A DNA stretch of 64,000 bases, from contig DFKE01000017.1 in assembly GCA_002373505.1 (NCBI GenBank), forward strand, positions 364,602-428,601, read 5' to 3'. The notes under the pieces were generated by a model, which had not been told where the DNA came from, searched no databases, and saw nothing but the letters and a program-made list of their open reading frames with translations. This DNA comes from Bacteroidales bacterium UBA3653. GTDB lineage: Bacteria > Bacteroidota > Bacteroidia > Bacteroidales > Paludibacteraceae. Shown in pieces: positions 6,343 through 13,839 of the stretch. Every line of letters begins with the position of its first letter. Within the stretch, counting starts at the first letter, position 1. The translations under genes were made by a program, and so were the position numbers.

Positions 6343-6846
6343 TTAGAGCGTCAGAGCTTCTTCCCATGTATAATCGCGTTCTTCCGTTTCCGACGGAAGG
6401 TATCCCATTTCGGCTTTCGCTTTCTCTTGCGGGAAAGTGAAATAAGTACAGGTACACTCGCAAAGGAGTTCCCCTTCCGCCGAATAGATTTCCCCCTGCA
6501 CGATCGCTATATTCCGGCGCATCTCTTTGAGAAATCCGCGCAGTTTGATATAGTCCTGCAAGGTAGAAACGGGTTTGTGATAGCGCATCTCCATCTTAGC
6601 CGTCACGCCGGCTGTTTTCAGTTTATGGAAGACCACCCAACCACATACTTCGTCCAATAAAACAGCCTGTACTCCTCCATGGAGCGTGTTGATCCATGAC
6701 TGGTGGTTCTGCGTGGGACGCCAGATAGAAATGATGTCCTCTCCGTCTTCAAAGAAACGCATCCGTGTACCTATCGGGTTGTCGGGACAACAGCCGAAAC
6801 AATTATATTCCGGCATAACGGTCCAGGGATTGATGATTCTTTTCAT
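6343..6846 (-). CDS. Hotdog-fold thioesterase (PaaI/4HBT-like)
   Basis: 167 residues. The central block NHQSWINTLHGGVQAVLLDEVCGWV is the classic hotdog thioesterase active-site helix (H-G-G followed by D/E), preceded by an N-terminal Cys-containing stretch (NCFGCCPDNPIGTRMRF) common in the PaaI-like 'CxGC' subfamily. Such proteins hydrolyse acyl-CoA thioesters in the cytoplasm; substrate unknown. Its ATG overlaps the stop of the CobW gene (ATGA), so it is the last gene of the DUF2723-CobW-thioesterase operon. The functional link between the three is not obvious. Confidence 0.85.
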   Translation of the reverse strand: MKRIINPWTVMPEYNCFGCCPDNPIGTRMRFFEDGEDIISIWRPTQNHQSWINTLHGGVQAVLLDEVCGWVVFHKLKTAGVTAKMEMRYHKPVSTLQDYIKLRGFLKEMRRNIAIVQGEIYSAEGELLCECTCTYFTFPQEKAKAEMGYLPSETEERDYTWEEALTL

Positions 6847-8099
6847 TGCAAACAGTTATCCAAAGCGTCCGTAATGGCTTTTTTATCCAGATGCTGTCCG
6901 ATGAAGACCAGTTTCTGCATTCTGTCACCGTATTGGTCATCCCAGTCTTTGCGGAGCTGCGGATCATCCGCCATGAGTTGCATCAATTCCTCTTTTGGCA
7001 TGGTAGCAAACCATTCTCCGGCTTTACGGAGGTTGAATTGGCGTCCCGCCTGCTCAAAGAGATAGCACATATCGTACTCTTCTGCAAAATAGCACATACC
7101 TTTGCAACGAATGACGTTTTGTGGCCAATGGGCAGAAACGAACTCATCAAACATCCCGAGATCGAAAGGCTTGCGCGCGAAATATACAAAGGTCTCAATG
7201 TCATATTCCGCGAGGTGGTCATGCTCCCCGTGCTCATGATCATGGTGGTGATGATGGTGATGTTCATGCTCGTCATGGTCATGCTCATGCTCGTCGTGAT
7301 CGTGGTCATGCTCATGTTCTTCGTGATCGTGGTCATCGTCATCATCGTCGTCGTCATGGTGATGGCGAGCGTCTTCTATTTCCTGAATCCAGGTAGCGGA
7401 AGTAGCAACTTTGTCGAAGTCAAAAAGTCCGGTATTGAGAATCTTCTCAAACGGCACATCGCAGTAGTTCGTTTCAATAATCTCCGCGTGCGGCTGGATG
7501 GCGCGAATAATCGCTTTGACGTGTGCCAACTCATCTTCGCTAACTTCGGAAGCCTTGTTTAACAGAATAATGTTGCAGAACTCAATCTGCTCCGTTACCA
7601 GCGCAGCGAGGTCTTCTTCTTTTGTCACATAGCGCAGTTTATCGCCATTTCCGAACTCGTCACGGAGACGCAGAGCATCCACAACGGAACAGATACAATC
7701 GAGCGTCGGCAGACCGTCTTTGGCAAACTGCGGCACCATCTGTGCATAAGAACAGAGCGTCTGCGCAATAGGAGCCGGTTCACAAATACCCGAAGCTTCT
7801 ATGACGATATAATCATATGCTTTTTGCGCCACGAGTTCGTGCAGTTGGTTAATAAGGTCGGTCTGCAGCGTGCAGCAGATACATCCGTTCTGAAGGGCTA
7901 CCAGCGAATCGTCTTTCTGGCTCACTACTCCGCCCTGTTGAATCAAGGAAGCATCAATATTCACTTCCCCGATATCATTGACAATAACCGCAAAACGAAT
8001 TCCTTTATTATTCGTCAGGATGCGGTTCAAAAGTGTTGTCTTGCCGCTACCGAGATAGCCGGTAAGCAGCAAGACAGGAATTTTATTAATCGTTAACAT
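6843..8099 (-). CDS. CobW/G3E family GTPase with His/Asp-rich metal-binding tract
   Basis: 418 residues. Walker A GYLGSGKTT at 14-22, the metal-binding CxCC motif GCICC at 72-76, and ASGICEPAPI in the switch region identify a G3E GTPase of the COG0523 (CobW/YjiA/ZNG1-like) group, which insert or deliver metals, often zinc, to client proteins. A run of about 50 residues (about 246-296) consists almost only of His, Asp and Glu, including eight consecutive Asp and seven consecutive His, and links the GTPase domain to the C-terminal CobW_C domain (from about 300). The tract is expected to bind Zn, Ni or Co. Its first 14 bp overlap the end of the DUF2723 gene. Client unknown; no Zur-type operator is evident. 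Confidence 0.9.
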   Translation of the reverse strand: MLTINKIPVLLLTGYLGSGKTTLLNRILTNNKGIRFAVIVNDIGEVNIDASLIQQGGVVSQKDDSLVALQNGCICCTLQTDLINQLHELVAQKAYDYIVIEASGICEPAPIAQTLCSYAQMVPQFAKDGLPTLDCICSVVDALRLRDEFGNGDKLRYVTKEEDLAALVTEQIEFCNIILLNKASEVSEDELAHVKAIIRAIQPHAEIIETNYCDVPFEKILNTGLFDFDKVATSATWIQEIEDARHHHDDDDDDDDHDHEEHEHDHDHDEHEHDHDEHEHHHHHHHDHEHGEHDHLAEYDIETFVYFARKPFDLGMFDEFVSAHWPQNVIRCKGMCYFAEEYDMCYLFEQAGRQFNLRKAGEWFATMPKEELMQLMADDPQLRKDWDDQYGDRMQKLVFIGQHLDKKAITDALDNCLQ

Positions 8100-11000
8100 A
8101 TGTTACGTAATCTTGATAATATTTATCTACAAACTCAGTTTGTTTATAGCGCTCACAAGTCTGGAGTACGTAGGAGAGTATAGCCGCCTCACGGTTAGTG
8201 GTCGATTCCATAACGCGTCGTTGCGCGCGATCGAGCGATGCAGCAAAACGGAGGTATTCCACGCATGTGTTTGCCACATGATCCATAATAGCCAGCGCCT
8301 TTTCCGTTTCTCCGAGCATGAAATACATCGATGCCATGGAAGCGGAAGTATAATCATACGGCACATTACATCCCGGCAACTGCTCCTCCGCAAAATCAAG
8401 CACTTCGAGCGCCTTTTCGCGTTGGTTTTCTCTCAGGAGCTGTTCCGCAAGCTGTGCAAACATCATCCGGTGCGTACGGCACATACGCATGAGGTTCTCG
8501 TCAATATAAATACCCGGGATATTCATATTACCGTATTTGAACTTGTGCAGCATGTTCTCGTACATCACTTCTGAATTGACACGGGGCTGTCCGTCCCGGC
8601 TGCGAGTCGGCGTTATGCGGTATGCCAGTCCGGTGAGTTCCATCCAAGGTTCAAGCCCCAGATAATAGTCGTTACCGACCGTTGCGCAGAAATACATCGG
8701 ACGCTGCCATTTGTTAGTAGAGAGCATCTCCATGATCATCATCTGCGAGCGGGTGTACATCCGCTTCTTCTGCAAGAAGATCTGCTCTCCTGACGGAGTC
8801 TCCACATAGAGCTGGTCCGAAGGAATGTAGTTGTCTCCTTCTCGTGTCTTGGTGCGCGGATCCTCCGAGCGCAGGAAATTGAATGCTTTCTCAACCGAAA
8901 TAGGTTGTCCGAGACGGTTGTCCACACGCGCTATCTCATTCTTACCCGGCATGAAATCCTTGTATTCCCAAGAGATCGGGAGTGCTTCGGATTCATAGTA
9001 CGGACGCTTCATCTGGGAGATATACCAGTCTGTCTGGAGATACGAGAGGTTGCAGACACGTTTGTCCGTTCCCTCCCCTTCCACTTCCTGGTTGTACCAG
9101 AGCGGGAAGGTGTCGTTATCGCCGTTGGAGAAGAGGATCGCGTTGTCCTCGCAGGACTTGAGATAGTTAGCTCCGAAATCGCGACAGGAATATCTCTGCG
9201 AGCGGTCATGGTCATCCCAGTTCTGCGAAGCCATCAACGCCGGTACGCCCAGACACAGAAGGCTCATACATACCGCCACAGCAGCCTTTCCGTTTTCGCT
9301 CTTCAAAGCGCTATTGATCCAGTCGATGAGGGCGAGGACGCCGAGACCGATCCAGATACAGAAAGCATAGAACGAACCGGCATACGCGTAGTCCCGTTCA
9401 CGCGGCTGATACGGCGTCTGGTTGAGGTACAGGACAATTGCCAGACCGGTCAAGAAGAAGAGCAAGAACGTAAGGGTGAAGTTTTTCCATCCTTCCGCAT
9501 TCCCTTCTTTATCCCGTTTGGAGCATTGCCATACCAGACCAATAAGACCCAAAATCAGCGGCAGGAAATAATAGACGTTATGCCCCTTGTTTTCCTTCAA
9601 CTCCGTAGGCAAAAGCGACTGGTCGCCCAGCATGGCATTGTCGATAAACGGAATACCGGAGATCCAGTTTCCTTTGGTGATTTCACCGTAAGACTGGAGG
9701 TCATTCTGGCGTCCTGCGAAATTCCACATGAAATAGCGCCAGTACATGAAGTTAACCTGGTAGCGGAAGAAGAATTTCAGGTTCTCTCCGAAAGTCGGGC
9801 AATAGTCCGTTTTCTGCTGTCCGCAGTAGTCATAGCGAACCCGTTTACCTTTGACATCCGCCCACTCTTTGTATGCCTGGACATGGCTTCCTTGTGAGGA
9901 ATACATGCGCGGGAAGAGCATGCAGAACTGCTTCATATACTTATAATCCGTCTTGTATCCGGTGATGACATAGTGGTCCTTTTCTCCCTCCACTTTCGGA
10001 GCCGGCGCATACTGAGCATGCCCTTTTTTCTCCTCCGGTACGCACATGTTCCCCTCGACGCGGAGTTCCACGGGCGCATTGTATGTCTGTCCGTAGAAGA
10101 GCGGACGGTCTCCGTACTGCTCACGGTTCAAGTAATACTTGAGCGAGAAGACATTGTCAGGCGAGTTCTGGTCCATCGGCGTATCCGCAGCAGAACGGAT
10201 GACCAGCGCAGCATACGAGCTATAGCCGATCAGAATAACCGTAAGCATAACGACACCGGTGTTGAGCCATCGCCAGAGTTGGCTTGGGCTTTTTTCAGCC
10301 TCTGCATCCGAACGTTTCTTGGTATAAAGGATCGCCCATGTGAGGAAAGCCACCGTCAGCACAAGACAAATCCACATACCGGTATTGAACGGACATCCGA
10401 AGACATTCACAAAGAGGAGCTCAAACCAACCGATGAGAGTCGGGAATCCCGGAATAATACCATACAGGATAACCAGCAGCACCAAGCACGAAGCAAGGAA
10501 AGCATAGATCAAGCCCTTCCATGAGAACTGATAACGACGGAAATAATAGACTAATCCGATTGCAGGGATAGTCAAGAGGTTCAGCAAGTGAACACCAATA
10601 GAGAGTCCCATGAGGTAAGCAATAGTTATCAGCCACCTGTCAGAACCTTCTTCGTCCGCCTGCTCATCCCATTTGAGGATCAGCCAGAAGACGACCGCCG
10701 TAAAGAGCGACGAGGACGCATACACTTCACCTTCCACCGCGGAGAACCAGAAGGTGTCGGAGAAAGTGTAAGCAAGTGCTCCCACTGCTCCTGCACCAAG
10801 CAGAGCGATGCCTTTCCAGAGCGTGTCGGGTTGCACCAGTTTCTTCGCCAGCGCCGTAATCGTCCAGAAGAGGAAGAGGATAGTAAACGCACTTGCGAGC
10901 GCCGAGAGGGCGTTGACACACATAGCCACATGCGCCGTATCGGGTGCAAAAAGGCTGAAGAAATGGCCCATGAGCATGAAGAAAGGTGCTCCGGGCGGGT

Positions 11001-11148
11001 GTCCAACGTCCAGTTTCCAGGCGCTGGAGATGAACTCACCGCAGTCCCAGAAAGAGGCGGTAGGTTCCATTGTAAGGAGGTACGTAGCAGCAGCGACCGC
11101 AAAAACGATCCATCCGCAGAGCGTATTCCACAATTTGAAATTTTTCAT
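8086..11148 (-). CDS. DUF2723 membrane glycosyltransferase (GT117, protein O-mannosyltransferase-like)
   Basis: 1020 residues. Begins with a membrane segment, then the diagnostic EPTASFWDCGEFISSAWKL (residues 28-46) and VGHPPGAPFF, the conserved N-terminal acidic site of DUF2723/GT117 proteins that resemble PMT-type GT-C O-mannosyltransferases. About 10-12 hydrophobic segments occupy the N-terminal 560 residues; a soluble periplasmic part follows, with NGDNDTFPLWYNQEVEG and a helical TPR-like C-terminus (about 860-1015). In Bacteroidetes such proteins are linked to protein O-glycosylation or envelope glycan transfer; the exact acceptor is unknown. First gene of its operon, with a promoter at 11281-11312. 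Confidence 0.85.
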   Translation of the reverse strand: MKNFKLWNTLCGWIVFAVAAATYLLTMEPTASFWDCGEFISSAWKLDVGHPPGAPFFMLMGHFFSLFAPDTAHVAMCVNALSALASAFTILFLFWTITALAKKLVQPDTLWKGIALLGAGAVGALAYTFSDTFWFSAVEGEVYASSSLFTAVVFWLILKWDEQADEEGSDRWLITIAYLMGLSIGVHLLNLLTIPAIGLVYYFRRYQFSWKGLIYAFLASCLVLLVILYGIIPGFPTLIGWFELLFVNVFGCPFNTGMWICLVLTVAFLTWAILYTKKRSDAEAEKSPSQLWRWLNTGVVMLTVILIGYSSYAALVIRSAADTPMDQNSPDNVFSLKYYLNREQYGDRPLFYGQTYNAPVELRVEGNMCVPEEKKGHAQYAPAPKVEGEKDHYVITGYKTDYKYMKQFCMLFPRMYSSQGSHVQAYKEWADVKGKRVRYDYCGQQKTDYCPTFGENLKFFFRYQVNFMYWRYFMWNFAGRQNDLQSYGEITKGNWISGIPFIDNAMLGDQSLLPTELKENKGHNVYYFLPLILGLIGLVWQCSKRDKEGNAEGWKNFTLTFLLFFLTGLAIVLYLNQTPYQPRERDYAYAGSFYAFCIWIGLGVLALIDWINSALKSENGKAAVAVCMSLLCLGVPALMASQNWDDHDRSQRYSCRDFGANYLKSCEDNAILFSNGDNDTFPLWYNQEVEGEGTDKRVCNLSYLQTDWYISQMKRPYYESEALPISWEYKDFMPGKNEIARVDNRLGQPISVEKAFNFLRSEDPRTKTREGDNYIPSDQLYVETPSGEQIFLQKKRMYTRSQMMIMEMLSTNKWQRPMYFCATVGNDYYLGLEPWMELTGLAYRITPTRSRDGQPRVNSEVMYENMLHKFKYGNMNIPGIYIDENLMRMCRTHRMMFAQLAEQLLRENQREKALEVLDFAEEQLPGCNVPYDYTSASMASMYFMLGETEKALAIMDHVANTCVEYLRFAASLDRAQRRVMESTTNREAAILSYVLQTCERYKQTEFVDKYYQDYVTYVND

Positions 11149-11179
11149 TGTTTATTGTTGTTTTTAAGTTGTTTTAGCG

Positions 11180-11256
11180 GAACCAGTCGAACTAGTGGAA
11201 CCAGTAGAACCAGTCTATCTCGTCGAACTAGTGGAACCAGTCAAAATAGTCAAATA
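11180..11256. repeat. 9-bp tandem repeat in the DUF2723 leader
   Basis: About eight units of a 9-mer of the form AACYAGTNG (AACCAGTCG, AACTAGTGG, AACCAGTAG), some diverged. It lies in the 5' UTR between the predicted start near 11274 and the ATG at 11148, and belongs to the same repeat family as the coding array at 3859-3930. Confidence 0.8.
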
Positions 11257-11280
11257 AGCCGCAATTAGGCAAATTCGGTG

Positions 11281-11312
11281 CAAAGGTAGTAAAAAAAGTT
11301 GATATGCGCAAG
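11281..11312 (-). promoter_or_regulatory. Promoter of the DUF2723-CobW-thioesterase operon
   Basis: Minus strand: CTTG (11312-11309, one change from TTTG), 20-nt spacer, TACCTTTG (11288-11281). Predicted start near 11274. Confidence 0.65.
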
Positions 11313-11362
11313 CATGTATGAATAAATTATTACAAATAAAGTCTGTTTTACCCTTGTTATCT

Positions 11363-11417
11363 CGCACTTATCACGCACTAATAACGCACTTATCACGCAC
11401 TTATCACGCACTACGCG
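11363..11417. repeat. 11-bp tandem repeat CGCACTTATCA x5
   Basis: Five units of CGCACTTATCA: three exact, the second CGCACTAATAA and the last CGCACTACGCG. It is followed at 11435-11460 by an AT-rich imperfect palindrome (TGTATATATACA / TATATATACACA). It separates the divergent operons; no gene lies between 11313 and 11527. Confidence 0.85.
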
Positions 11418-11527
11418 TTCTTTTCAACATTTACTGTATATATACATAGTATATATACACATTTTGAGGGCATTTTTTGACGAAAAAAGAAAGAAAAATA
11501 ACATTTTTTATAAAAAGTACGCGCGCA

Positions 11528-11559
11528 CTTGCGTATGTAAAAAAAATGTTGTATCTTTG
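11528..11559 (+). promoter_or_regulatory. Promoter of the polysaccharide operon
   Basis: Plus strand: CTTG (11528-11531), 20-nt spacer, TATCTTTG (11552-11559). Predicted start near 11566; the 5' UTR of about 147 nt contains the GC-rich palindromic element at 11576-11611. Confidence 0.65.
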
Positions 11560-11575
11560 CAGGCTTTTTTGTAAA

Positions 11576-11611
11576 CCTTCCCCTAATCCTCCCTTTCGGG
11601 AGGGGGAAGAA
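11576..11611 (+). repeat. GC-rich palindromic element in the polysaccharide operon leader
   Basis: CTTCCC-CTAAT-CCTCCC-TTTC-GGGAGG-GGGAAG: two stacked 6-bp stems with a five-base bulge. It resembles the C/G-rich palindrome that is part of the coding sequence of the formate channel gene at 36646-36681. It is not followed by a T tract, so it is not a simple terminator; it may attenuate transcription or be an inserted repeat. Confidence 0.6.
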
Positions 11612-11712
11612 AAAGCGATAATTGCTACGGCAGCGCGCAGCGGTAACAGGTCCATGCGCGACAAAGTGGATGGGAAAAAGTTGAAAGATATTAATTTTAA
11701 AACAAATATAAC

Positions 11713-12468
11713 ATGATTAACGTTGGAATTATCGGATGCGGCTTCGTAGGCGGAGCCCTGAAAAACTGGTTGGAACACAACAACCCAGAGTGCAAACTAT
11801 TCATCAGCGATCCCTACAAGGGCTACAATGACGACTTGAGCCATGTAGATATCGCTTTTCTCCAGATTCACGTACCGACGGAGGAAGACGGCACACAGGA
11901 TCTGACCCTAATGAAAGAACTGATCAAAAATCTGCCGGACGTACCTGTATTTGTACGTACCACCATTCTTCCTGGAACAAGCGAACTGCTTTCCCGCGAG
12001 ACAGGACACCAAGTATGCTACATGCCGGAGTTTCTGACAGAGCGCACTTTCATTGAGGATTTCAACAAACAGACGATGGTGTTTACAGGTGCACAGGAGT
12101 TGCTGACCAAGATTTTTGTAGGCAAGAAATTTACCGTAATGACGCCTCTGGAGGCCGAATTGACCAAATACATGCACAATGTGTTCGGCGCATACAAAGT
12201 AACATACTTCAATGCCTGCCGCGAGTATTGCGAGCAGATGGGTGCAGACTGGCGGAAGGTGCATACGGGCATTCTGTTGTCCGGATACATCAACGACACA
12301 CACACTTATGTTCCGGGTCCTGACGGCAAATACGGTTACGGCGGCAAATGTTTCCCGAAAGATGTGAACGCGTTCGCAGAAATGACGAAAGGCACGCCGC
12401 TTGGTATATTGCTGGAGCATTTGCATGAACTCAACGTCCATTTCCGCGGAGTAGAAGAACATATTTAA
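11713..12468 (+). CDS. Short nucleotide-sugar dehydrogenase (UDP-Glc/GDP-Man DH family)
   Basis: 251 residues. N-terminal NAD-binding motif GIIGCGFVGGAL at 5-16, middle dimer domain with CYMPEFLTERTF, and the catalytic-cysteine signature GYGGKCFPKDVNAF near residue 215. Full members are 390-440 residues and have a C-terminal UDP-binding domain; here the protein ends about 30 residues after the catalytic Cys. The frame is intact and starts a polysaccharide operon, so it is likely a naturally short form and not a broken gene. NAD-dependent oxidation of a nucleotide sugar is expected, but substrate binding must differ from the standard enzymes. A complete paralogue follows directly. Confidence 0.8.
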   Translation: MINVGIIGCGFVGGALKNWLEHNNPECKLFISDPYKGYNDDLSHVDIAFLQIHVPTEEDGTQDLTLMKELIKNLPDVPVFVRTTILPGTSELLSRETGHQVCYMPEFLTERTFIEDFNKQTMVFTGAQELLTKIFVGKKFTVMTPLEAELTKYMHNVFGAYKVTYFNACREYCEQMGADWRKVHTGILLSGYINDTHTYVPGPDGKYGYGGKCFPKDVNAFAEMTKGTPLGILLEHLHELNVHFRGVEEHI

Positions 12469-12561
12469 TTGAGAATTGAGAGTTGAGAATTGAGAGTTGA
12501 GAATTGAGAATTGAGAGTTGAGAATTGAGAATTGAGAATTGAGAGTTGAGAATTGAGAGTT
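12469..12561. repeat. Heptamer tandem repeat TTGAGAA/TTGAGAG x13
   Basis: About 13 units alternating between TTGAGAA and TTGAGAG fill the whole spacer between the two dehydrogenase genes and end 3 bp before the next ATG. A shorter array of the same unit lies at 13807-13839. Confidence 0.95.
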
Positions 12562-12564
12562 AAA

Positions 12565-13803
12565 ATGAAGATAGCAGTAGCAGGAACAGGGTATGTAGGA
12601 TTGAGTATTGCAACCCTACTCTCCCAGCATCATCAGGTGACCGCGGTGGATATCATCCCCGAAAAGGTGGATATGCTCAACCGCCGCCAATCACCGATCC
12701 AGGATGAGTACATTGAAAAATATCTGGCAGAGAAAGAGTTGCATTTGTCTGCCACCCTTGATGCGGAGACGGCATACAAGGATGCGGAATATGTAGTGAT
12801 AGCCGCTCCGACAAACTATGACCCGCATCGCAATTATTTTGACACCTCGGCAGTAGAAAACGTGATCGAGACCGTTTTGCGAATCAATCCAGATGCAATC
12901 ATGGTGATCAAATCAACCGTTCCGGTAGGTTATACCGCTTCCGTCCGGGAGAAATATCATTGTGACAATATCCTTTTCTCGCCGGAGTTCCTGCGCGAGA
13001 GCAAGGCACTGGAGGACAACCTGTACCCCAGCCGGATTATTGTAGGAACCGTATTGAGCGACGACAAGCTTGTGGAAAAAGCAAAGCAGTTTGCTTCGCT
13101 ATTGCAGGAAGGTGCGCTCAAAGAGCATATCGAGACGCGTATCATGGGTCTGACAGAAGCCGAAGCGGTCAAACTGTTCGCCAACACGTATCTGGCACTC
13201 CGCGTAAGCTATTTCAACGAACTGGACACCTATGCGGAGATGAAAGGGCTCGACACGAAGGCAATTATCGACGGCGTTTGTCTTGACCCGCGTATCGGTA
13301 CACACTACAACAACCCTTCTTTCGGCTACGGCGGTTACTGCCTTCCGAAAGACACCAAACAGTTATTGGCGAACTATCAAGACGTGCCGGAGAATCTGAT
13401 TGAGGCGATTGTAGAGAGCAACCGGACGCGGAAGGATTTTATAGCCGACCGCGTACTAGCCATGGCCGGATACTATGATTATTATCAGCACGGCGATTTT
13501 GACCGCTCCAACGAGCATCCATGCGTCATCGGCGTTTACCGCCTGACGATGAAATCCAACAGCGACAATTTCCGCCAGAGCAGTATCCAAGGCATTATGA
13601 AACGCGTGAAAGCCAAAGGCGCACAAGTGATTATCTATGAGCCGACGTTAGAGAACGGAACGACGTTTTTCGGCAGCGAAGTAGTGAATAATCTTGAAGA
13701 ATTCAAACTTCGCAGCCAAGCCATCATCGCCAACCGGTATGATGCGTGTCTGGACGACGTGAAAGAAAAAGTATATACAAGGGATATTTTCCGGAGAGAT
13801 TAA
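12565..13803 (+). CDS. ugd: UDP-glucose 6-dehydrogenase
   Basis: 412 residues from the ATG at 12565; an in-frame start at 12553 would lie in the repeat. Rossmann motif GTGYVGLS at 7-14, central domain with SPEFLRES, catalytic Cys in GYGGYCLPKDTKQL near residue 260, and a complete C-terminal UDP-binding domain (about 300-412) with GVYRLTMKSNSDNFR. Converts UDP-glucose to UDP-glucuronate with two NAD+. Oxidation of UDP-ManNAc is a possible alternative because WecB is in the same operon, but the sequence reads as the Ugd type. Confidence 0.85.
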   Translation: MKIAVAGTGYVGLSIATLLSQHHQVTAVDIIPEKVDMLNRRQSPIQDEYIEKYLAEKELHLSATLDAETAYKDAEYVVIAAPTNYDPHRNYFDTSAVENVIETVLRINPDAIMVIKSTVPVGYTASVREKYHCDNILFSPEFLRESKALEDNLYPSRIIVGTVLSDDKLVEKAKQFASLLQEGALKEHIETRIMGLTEAEAVKLFANTYLALRVSYFNELDTYAEMKGLDTKAIIDGVCLDPRIGTHYNNPSFGYGGYCLPKDTKQLLANYQDVPENLIEAIVESNRTRKDFIADRVLAMAGYYDYYQHGDFDRSNEHPCVIGVYRLTMKSNSDNFRQSSIQGIMKRVKAKGAQVIIYEPTLENGTTFFGSEVVNNLEEFKLRSQAIIANRYDACLDDVKEKVYTRDIFRRD

Positions 13804-13806
13804 AAT

Positions 13807-13839
13807 AATTGAGAATTGAGAGTTGAGAATTGAGAGTTG
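13807..13839. repeat. Heptamer tandem repeat, short array overlapping the wzx start
   Basis: Four to five units of the TTGAGAA/TTGAGAG heptamer between ugd and the flippase gene. The last TTG (13837-13839) is the apparent start codon of the flippase. Confidence 0.85.

Noticed and set aside
7121..7396. Plus-strand open frame rich in His/Arg
   Set aside because: Opposite-strand shadow of the His/Asp tract of the CobW gene; its composition follows from the GAT/CAT codons on the real strand.
8905..9897. 330-codon plus-strand open frame
   Set aside because: Lies fully inside the DUF2723 gene on the other strand; no recognisable domains and no promoter.
11435..11460. AT-rich palindrome as a replication origin or terminator
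   Set aside because: Too short, without a DnaA-box cluster or GC-rich stem; more likely part of the spacer between divergent promoters.
12469..12561. Possible CRISPR array
   Set aside because: Units are 7 bp, contiguous and without spacers; this is a simple tandem repeat.
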